Below are positions 6,401 through 10,295 of a DNA stretch of 10,295 nt, one piece after another. The DNA lies in the NCBI GenBank assembly GCA_016295225.1, contig JAEDLP010000061.1:1-10295 (forward strand), given 5' to 3'. Position 1 is the stretch's first letter, and every line of letters starts with the position of its first letter. Source of the DNA: Oscillospiraceae bacterium. Lineage in GTDB: Bacteria > Bacillota > Clostridia > Oscillospirales > Oscillospiraceae. Position numbers and translations under genes: made by a program. Below the pieces are notes generated by a model, which had not been told where the DNA came from, made no database searches, and saw nothing but the letters and a program-made list of their open reading frames with translations.

Positions 6401-8933
6401 CCTCCAACTTCTCACCTGCCAGCTTGCGGTCCCATGCTTTTCGTTTCAGCTTATTCTGGACGTTAAAGGCATTCAAAGATTGGTTGCCGTCGTCTCTCCC
6501 GTCATCGGTGTAAATGCAGGCACGGTTATTGATCGGAACACTTTCGTTCCCTGCCTCTACGAACACGCCAGGCTCCACATTCACCGTATAGGTCAGCGTC
6601 TTGCTCTCGCCGGGAGCCAGGGAACCAACATAATAGGTAAAGCTGTCGTTGTACTTGCCGTCATCGTCCGTATCCAGGAAGGTCGGCCCGGTTCCGTCCC
6701 GTCTCTCCGTCAAACCGCTGCTGCCGTTCTGGTTTTTCGATCCACCCTGGTACAGATGGAACGAACCTTCATCGTAGGACAGATATTGACGGATCTTCTG
6801 TAGGGTTGAATTTTGATTTTGCGAGCCATCCAGCGCATCGACAATTTTCACATTGTCCAGGGTATAGCTATTATCGGCATTCGCCTGAACCCAAATGGTG
6901 TAAGTAATGGTTCCACCGCCATTTTCATTTGGGCTGAAAGTACCGGCAACCTTGCTCATGATTGCACCGGCTTTGGGGGTAAAGTTGGCGGTATCGCTGT
7001 CCCGCTGATAGGTCTTGGAATAAACAGTCGCTGTGTTCTGGAGATTGCCCTTGGTCTTTATGCCGGTGTATTCGTTCTTCAGCTTGACCCGATAGGTCAA
7101 CGTGCGGGTCTCGTTGGCATCCATGCCACCGATGACCCAAACCAGCGTGCCGGGAGTGGTATCCGTCGAAGTCGGATCGAGGTAAACTGTTCCATTTGTG
7201 AATTCCGCGGCGGTGCTGGTCTCCTGCGGGCCGTCCGCATCGTTGGTGTCTGTAGATGTACCGGTCACGCCCACATATTCCTCAATGTACATGGCACTTG
7301 CAAAGGCATCCACTACCTTGACCTCCGGGCAGCCGTCTGCACCGGCCGTCACGGTCAGGGTGTAGGTGAGATAATCGCCGTCCGTCTCTTCCGAGATAGC
7401 GGAGACGGTCTTGGCAATGTCCACATCGCCGTATTGCGCAATGATGTCGTCCGCAAAGTCAATCGTGATCGTTACGTCCCCAATCACGATTATCCCCGGA
7501 TTCTCCTCTCCGATCTGTGACAGATCGGCCTCCGCCTCCACATAGAAGTCACCGTTGATGACAGCGTTATCTCCCGACTGCTGCTCTCGGAGCCACTCTG
7601 TATCAAACGCCAGAGTGACCGTTTCTCCGCTGGCCGTGATGGTGCCCACCTCTGTGCTTCCGCTGGTGATTTTGCCGTTGGCCACGGCGTTGCGCAGCAG
7701 GTTCGGCAGGGTATAGGTCATCTTGCCGTCCGCCGCCAGAAGCTCATTGATGGGGACGTTGCCATAGTTGATTACCAGCTTGAAATCCGCGTCGCCGGGG
7801 ATATTCTCTGCGCCTGTTACATTGGTCCACTCTGCATTTTCATCGGTGCGGTAATAGAGCGTCGCCCCCGTTACATAGTCCTTTACATCCAGCGGACCAG
7901 TCGTTTCCTCCGCATCATCGAGCAGCATCATGCTATAGGACTGCGCGGCTCCCCTGGAGGCGTAAGCCGTCCCCTGTACATGCGAAGAAGCCGCCGGCTC
8001 CTGGCCGCTGGTCTCCTCCGCGTCTTCCGCGTCCGCTTCTGTCTCTTCGTCCGCTTCCTGCGGCTCCTCCGCCGGTGGTTCCGTCAAGTAGCAGGCTTCC
8101 ACGTGCTCGTGCTCCTCTTTCCCGCAGGTAAGCGTTCGCACCTCATAGGGGTCCCCCTCCGGGGGCTGGATGCAGGCGTTGCCATGGACATGCTCTGTCA
8201 CCTGGACCTTGCCGCAGGTGAGGACTCCGTCGTCGTAACAATCCTCGTCATGCTCATGGAGTTCGACCTCCGGCTTGTCGCAGTCCAAGACCCGCTCGGT
8301 CTCGTAGCAGTCCCCGCTGTGGGTGTGTCCCTGGGTCTCCTCCTGGCCGCAGACCAGCTCCCGGGACCACTCATAGCAATCGTCGCTGTGCTCGTGGTCC
8401 TCCTCCTCAGAGGTGCAGATCAGGTCGCCCCGGACCTGCTCATAGCACTCCTCGTCATGCCGGTGGCCATCGGTCTCCTCCTGGTCGCAGACCAAGACCC
8501 GCTTCTCCCGATAGCAGTCCGCATCATGCTGATGCTCCTCGATCTCCTCCAACGTACAGATGAGATTGCCGTCCAAGTCATAGCAGGTTTCATCATGTTC
8601 ATGCACAACAAAATCCGCAAAGCCGCAGACAAGGTTCCCCTCGTCGTCATAGCAGTTGTCATCATGCTCGTGGAGTCCGGCCTCCCGCAGAGTCTCCAGA
8701 GAACAGAGCATGGTGGGCTGGGGGGTGATGGTCTCCACCGTATAGCAGGCGTCGGAGTGAGTGTGATCCTCTTTCCCGCACTCCGCCTGCAGGGTAATAG
8801 CCGGCAGGATCAGCGCATAGGTGGTGCAGAACACCACAACGGCTGCCATGACGCTGACCGCCTTGGTCCAGCGTTTCTTTTGCCGCTGGGCCTTGATAAA
8901 CTCCGCTGCCCGGGACAGCACATTGCGTTCCAT
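3486..8933 (-). CDS. Giant LPETG-anchored surface protein with His/Cys repeats; probable pilus tip adhesin
   Basis: The protein has 1815 residues. A basic N-region of about 24 residues precedes a hydrophobic export segment (26-46, containing TYALILPAIT). Residues 52-281 hold ten C..HxHxxxC units with 20 cysteines. An acidic linker (about 287-312, mostly Glu, Asp and Ala) follows. From about 345 to 1500 there are long beta-rich, low-cysteine segments of the DUF11/isopeptide D2 kind, for example starting near 504, 655, 840 and 1385. A SpaA domain spans about 1531-1652 (Lys1537, Glu1603 in LTETKAPEGY, Asn1651). A CnaB domain spans about 1655-1775 (Lys1660/1661, Glu1726, Asn1773). The anchor is LPETG (1780-1784), a membrane helix and RKRKEEL. 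AAGGAGG at 8941-8947 supports ATG 8933. Size and position before the backbone pilin fit a tip subunit. No von Willebrand A domain is apparent, and the ligand is unknown. Parts of the middle are visibly more AT-rich than the ends. Confidence 0.92.
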   Translation of the reverse strand: MERNVLSRAAEFIKAQRQKKRWTKAVSVMAAVVVFCTTYALILPAITLQAECGKEDHTHSDACYTVETITPQPTMLCSLETLREAGLHEHDDNCYDDEGNLVCGFADFVVHEHDETCYDLDGNLICTLEEIEEHQHDADCYREKRVLVCDQEETDGHRHDEECYEQVRGDLICTSEEEDHEHSDDCYEWSRELVCGQEETQGHTHSGDCYETERVLDCDKPEVELHEHDEDCYDDGVLTCGKVQVTEHVHGNACIQPPEGDPYEVRTLTCGKEEHEHVEACYLTEPPAEEPQEADEETEADAEDAEETSGQEPAASSHVQGTAYASRGAAQSYSMMLLDDAEETTGPLDVKDYVTGATLYYRTDENAEWTNVTGAENIPGDADFKLVINYGNVPINELLAADGKMTYTLPNLLRNAVANGKITSGSTEVGTITASGETVTLAFDTEWLREQQSGDNAVINGDFYVEAEADLSQIGEENPGIIVIGDVTITIDFADDIIAQYGDVDIAKTVSAISEETDGDYLTYTLTVTAGADGCPEVKVVDAFASAMYIEEYVGVTGTSTDTNDADGPQETSTAAEFTNGTVYLDPTSTDTTPGTLVWVIGGMDANETRTLTYRVKLKNEYTGIKTKGNLQNTATVYSKTYQRDSDTANFTPKAGAIMSKVAGTFSPNENGGGTITYTIWVQANADNSYTLDNVKIVDALDGSQNQNSTLQKIRQYLSYDEGSFHLYQGGSKNQNGSSGLTERRDGTGPTFLDTDDDGKYNDSFTYYVGSLAPGESKTLTYTVNVEPGVFVEAGNESVPINNRACIYTDDGRDDGNQSLNAFNVQNKLKRKAWDRKLAGEKLEEEKTISMNGSVYDATGASVTSITNPGSFTVPAGSYQYQVVANETGDWDLSSASMSDTLSGSYMQFVGYVQVNAYTIEKNDNTAPGTDLTDAKAIAKLNDLEPDQTVWVKVDGETSFHFTPGDIGLGGTYAYLLTYYAQPVNTDNITQVIVDNTFSLSGIVGIGDGIYTLAGIQVKASVTVEGSNSFAAEKQSWYYEPPKVTSGDFANGALYWVIKVDGSQIPGGTQFQDLTSGTPHYIRRGSLVGVYTGSLGDKSIADFDNCAALMRSNSLTALTVDEDFSVEKENTSLKVTLQKKINLNEGESLYIIVKTEPSSLPNGVRDSKVFNNTLKSSFNGTDWIDHTMASQTLYGSENTFKELGRVFTYSGSGNITVIKEGTKQAIDTAALKGTAGTFTAWQIHVNYEGNLSGQYRVVEDIPAGMEVSYVRIWWAGSKVTAESNRPTTPRITDLGSEWTEHSLTSSTNGIGNQTTYYYTNGQQVIWDVGNLIAGNEKDAYAVEYQIVCRVTDPDVLLGGEAREFNNTVSLYTMDDQKIGSDSHGVTIQKQTLSKTGTYDPEVNGGRYPFKIILNELGEDLVSGADTITLVDELSDTLILDTTSIKVVNTKTGEEVTDWTSSVEGQTLKLVLPDNLPLTVTYETSVNAPPGQTISISNQAHWEGYTTPSGGSVEDLNFVYAVGGTVGVDTYPSITIKKLDQYNTSSALSGAAFKLVEGAYADGTFTATENGLSLTGTTSADGTLTFGKDSGQTMKYNTVYCLTETKAPEGYVLDAEPHYFAVAKQVDGSYPTFPDGVTVWYQGADYTYQAYNHKGEATVEKKFADAGNQALDTISGTYQFGLFDSENPTGDPLQTVMITYGNGTVTPESGRAKFTNLELGKTYYIYELDDNGQPITNNTLATVSGKIFEVTYTNGPVVTVPADGTAAVTVTVTNRVHYTVLPETGGAGTLAYTAGGAALMAGALGYVILRKRKEEL
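8091..8780 (-). repeat. Ten-unit His/Cys repeat array (C..HxHxxxC) in the tip protein
   Basis: Residues 52-281 of the large protein contain ten units of about 23 residues. Each unit has a Cys, 4-10 residues, an invariant His-x-His-x-x-x-Cys, then usually Tyr. Paired cysteines are 52/63, 77/94, 103/117, 126/140, 149/163, 173/186, 195/209, 218/232, 240/254 and 270/281. Seven to fifteen residues separate units, often ending Leu-x-Cys. Intervening residues are very rich in Asp and Glu. Each unit offers two Cys and two His, a plausible single-metal (zinc-like) site; alternatively the Cys pairs could be disulfides with the His exposed. I know similar repeats from surface proteins of gut Clostridia but no assigned function. 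Confidence 0.9.
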
Positions 8934-8940
8934 TCCTCCC

Positions 8941-8947
8941 CCTCCTT
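8941..8947 (-). promoter_or_regulatory. Ribosome binding site of the giant surface protein
   Basis: AAGGAGG on the minus strand, seven bases before ATG 8933. It lies in the 43-base gap after the signal peptidase stop. An ATG at 8955 is upstream of it and out of frame, so the start is well fixed. Confidence 0.75.
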
Positions 8948-8976
8948 TCTCCCATAGTGAAACGATTTTCTTCTGT

Positions 8977-9579
8977 TCAGTTTATCCCGCCAAAAGCGCC
9001 CAGGGGCCAGACCCGGAACACAATCTTGCCCACGATCTGGTCCTCGGCCACGCAGCCGATGGCGGCGTTCCGGGAGTCTACCGACACGCTGCGGTGGTCG
9101 CCCAGAACGAATACCTTGTCCTCCGGCACCTGGTAGGGCAGGTCGATGGTCACCTCGCCGTAGGCCTTCTCCTCCAGGTAGGGTTCCTCCAGGGGCTGGC
9201 CGTTGAGCGAAACATTGCCGTCCTCGTCGATGTCGATCCAGTCCCCGGGACCGCCGATGACCCGCTTCACCAATACCTTATTGTTATAGTAAAAGGCGAT
9301 GATCTCCCCGGTCTCCGGGCCGACGTCTTTCACGGAGAGGACGATCTCCCCATCCCGGAGGGACGGCGTCATGGAGGAGCCGTAGATCTGCAGCACCGGC
9401 ATCCACAGGGTGGCCACCAGCACGGCCGCCGCTGCCACCACCACAAGGGCGCAAACCGTGCTGCGCAGAACCCTGCCGTATCGGCTGCGGTACCTCTCCC
9501 GCTGGAGCTCGGCTTCCAGCTGGGCCAGGCTGGGGGTCTTTTCGACCTTGGGTGCTGTGGTCCGCTCCCGTTTATTCAT
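8977..9579 (-). CDS. lepB: Type I signal peptidase of the pilus locus
   Basis: This 200-residue membrane serine protease removes signal peptides from exported proteins, here most likely the pilins of the same operon. After a charged cytoplasmic N-region with a short helical, possibly coiled-coil stretch (about 17-38), there is one membrane helix (about 41-60). The catalytic Ser69 lies in YGSSMTP and the general-base Lys105 in VLVKRVIGGPGD. The conserved late box is GDHRSVSVDSR (160-170), with His where Asn is more usual. Length and single membrane span fit the Gram-positive, bacterial-type (Ser/Lys) enzymes, not the Ser/His SipW type. Its ATG overlaps the end of the coiled-coil gene by 8 bases (9572-9579), so translation is probably coupled. 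A dedicated signal peptidase is a recurring member of pilus islands; its restriction to these substrates is inferred. Confidence 0.95.
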   Translation of the reverse strand: MNKRERTTAPKVEKTPSLAQLEAELQRERYRSRYGRVLRSTVCALVVVAAAAVLVATLWMPVLQIYGSSMTPSLRDGEIVLSVKDVGPETGEIIAFYYNNKVLVKRVIGGPGDWIDIDEDGNVSLNGQPLEEPYLEEKAYGEVTIDLPYQVPEDKVFVLGDHRSVSVDSRNAAIGCVAEDQIVGKIVFRVWPLGAFGGIN

Positions 9580-10123
9580 GGTCGCTCTCGTGGGCAGCGC
9601 CGTTCAGCTTGTCCAGGGCGAGCAGTTCCCGCAAGCCAGCGTGCTCGTTGTAGAAGTTCTCCAGCCGCTGGCTGACCATGTCCCAGAATTCCCGGGTCTC
9701 GGCCTCGGCCTGGGCCACCATCTGGTCGCACTTGGCCTTGGTCTCGGCTTCCAGCGCCTGGCAGCGGGCCGTGGTCTCAGTCTCCAGGGCACGGGCTCTG
9801 GCCTCTGCCTCTGCCTCCAGCTTTTCCGCCCGGGTGCGGCTGACCTCCTCCATCCGGGCGCAGCGGGACTCAGTCTCCTGGCTCATGATGCGGATGGTCT
9901 CCAGGTACTGGGCGCTGGCCGCCTGGGCGGCCTCAAACACACCGTTCATCCGCAGGGCGGCCTCGGCGATATTCCCCGCCTCGTCCAACTGGATGCGGCG
10001 GCCGGCCAGGGTCTCCTCCGCCTGACGGAGTTTTTCCTGGAGGGCTTCCTTTTCCTTCCCCTGGGTCACCAGCAGTTCCAGCAGATCGGCTCTTTTCAAT
10101 CGTCTCAGTTCTTCATCCGTCAC
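9572..10123 (-). CDS. Coiled-coil protein with hendecad repeats, first gene of the pilus operon
   Basis: A soluble 183-residue protein with no signal peptide or membrane segment, almost entirely helical and charged. Helix one covers about 3-49; a break near Gly50 is followed by a less charged segment (51-80). Five consecutive 11-residue repeats fill 86-140, then a short C-terminal part (146-175, with aromatic Phe and Trp). The repeats begin SRC, TRA, ARA, ARC and AKC, placing Cys88, Cys121 and Cys132 in the same register. The GTG start at 10123 is chosen because AGGAGG lies eight bases upstream (10132-10137); the next in-frame Met is about residue 59. I remember similar proteins beside signal peptidases and sortases in gut Clostridia, but no function. 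A DivIVA-like or scaffold role is possible; neither can be shown from sequence. Confidence 0.85.
   Translation of the reverse strand: MTDEELRRLKRADLLELLVTQGKEKEALQEKLRQAEETLAGRRIQLDEAGNIAEAALRMNGVFEAAQAASAQYLETIRIMSQETESRCARMEEVSRTRAEKLEAEAEARARALETETTARCQALEAETKAKCDQMVAQAEAETREFWDMVSQRLENFYNEHAGLRELLALDKLNGAAHESDHE
9704..9868 (-). repeat. Five 33-bp units encoding hendecad coiled-coil repeats
   Basis: Residues 86-96, 97-107, 108-118, 119-129 and 130-140 align without gaps as 11-residue units. All five have a basic residue at position 2 and Ala or Cys at position 3. Eleven-residue periodicity suggests a nearly straight or slightly right-handed coiled coil, in contrast to the left-handed heptad type. 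Confidence 0.65.
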
Positions 10124-10131
10124 GGTATATT

Positions 10132-10137
10132 CCTCCT
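10132..10137 (-). promoter_or_regulatory. Ribosome binding site that decides a GTG start
   Basis: AGGAGG on the minus strand, eight bases before GTG 10123. No ATG lies in frame nearby, so this site defines the N-terminus of the coiled-coil protein. Confidence 0.8.
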
Positions 10138-10239
10138 GTCAACGGAACCGTAATCATTGGTCGCTTTTTGTATGAAATTTATGTAAAATCCCGTATAACT
10201 CCAAAAAAACGCAGGGTTTCCTACCAATTATGCACATTT

Positions 10240-10268
10240 ACTTTACCACTCTCACGCCAAAATGTAAA
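10240..10268 (-). promoter_or_regulatory. Candidate sigma-A promoter of the pilus operon
   Basis: On the minus strand, TTTACA (10263-10268, 5 of 6 to TTGACA) is followed by a 17-base spacer and TAAAGT (10240-10245, 4 of 6 to TATAAT). It lies about 120 bases before the GTG start, in an AT-rich stretch that contrasts with the GC-rich genes. The -10 match is weak, and a second poor candidate (TTGGAG, 17 bases, TAAATT) lies nearer the gene, so the exact promoter is uncertain. Confidence 0.35.
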
Positions 10269-10295
10269 CCTAATTCCCACATTCTTCCCCCTCTT

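Larger units (their letters stand above)
10124..10295 (-). other. Leader region of the operon
   Basis: These 172 bases hold no credible coding region. They are AT-rich compared with the rest of the window and contain the candidate promoter, an A-run at 10203-10209 (a T-run on the transcribed strand) and the ribosome site. I see no riboswitch, no terminator hairpin before the T-run and no clear operator repeat. No part of the gene upstream of the operon is visible. Confidence 0.5.

Noticed and set aside
8091..8780. CRISPR-like array, because of the regular spacing of about 70 bases
   Set aside because: The repeats are protein-level (C..HxHxxxC) inside a long open frame; the DNA is only loosely similar between units.
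3345..9675. Several plus-strand open frames of 100-380 codons opposite the giant protein and the signal peptidase
   Set aside because: They follow the codon phase of the real minus-strand genes, overlap one another, and show no domains or consistent ribosome sites.
10200..10225. Terminator of an upstream gene at the T-run on the minus strand
   Set aside because: No GC-rich inverted repeat precedes the T-run, so only the run itself is present.

Overview
The window reads as one sortase-assembled (covalent) pilus operon of a Gram-positive gut-type Firmicute. All six genes lie on the minus strand and are transcribed from right to left. Moderately high GC, AGGAGG-type ribosome binding sites, LPXTG sorting signals and the style of the His/Cys-repeat surface protein suggest a clostridial relative of the Oscillospiraceae (Flavonifractor/Lawsonibacter-like). 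That placement rests on protein style and remembered repeat sequences, not on a marker gene.

In transcription order: (1) about 170 bases of leader with one plausible sigma-A-type promoter (10124-10295). (2) A 183-residue cytoplasmic coiled-coil protein with a GTG start (10123-9572). (3) A type I signal peptidase whose start overlaps the previous stop by 8 bases (9579-8977). (4) A 1815-residue LPETG-anchored protein, probably the tip or adhesive pilin, whose N-terminus carries ten C..HxHxxxC repeats (8933-3486). (5) A 477-residue LPETG backbone pilin (3430-1997). (6) A 270-base gap holding a 190-bp palindromic MITE-like element and a very strong GC hairpin. (7) A class C (pilin-polymerising) sortase (1726-911). 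(8) A CnaB-domain minor pilin, probably the base subunit, with an Asn-Pro repeat linker and an LPQTG motif, cut by the left window edge (897 to beyond 1).

Expected cooperation: the signal peptidase processes the secreted pilins at the membrane. The sortase cleaves their LPXTG motifs and joins backbone subunits through a pilin-motif lysine, capped by the large protein and ended by the minor pilin, which a housekeeping sortase can attach to the wall. The coiled-coil protein has no established role; its translational coupling to the peptidase suggests it acts with it.

The overall locus type is known. The less familiar parts are the ten-fold His/Cys repeat array, the hendecad coiled-coil protein, an unusual matched cysteine pair in the sortase, and the structured RNA between backbone pilin and sortase.
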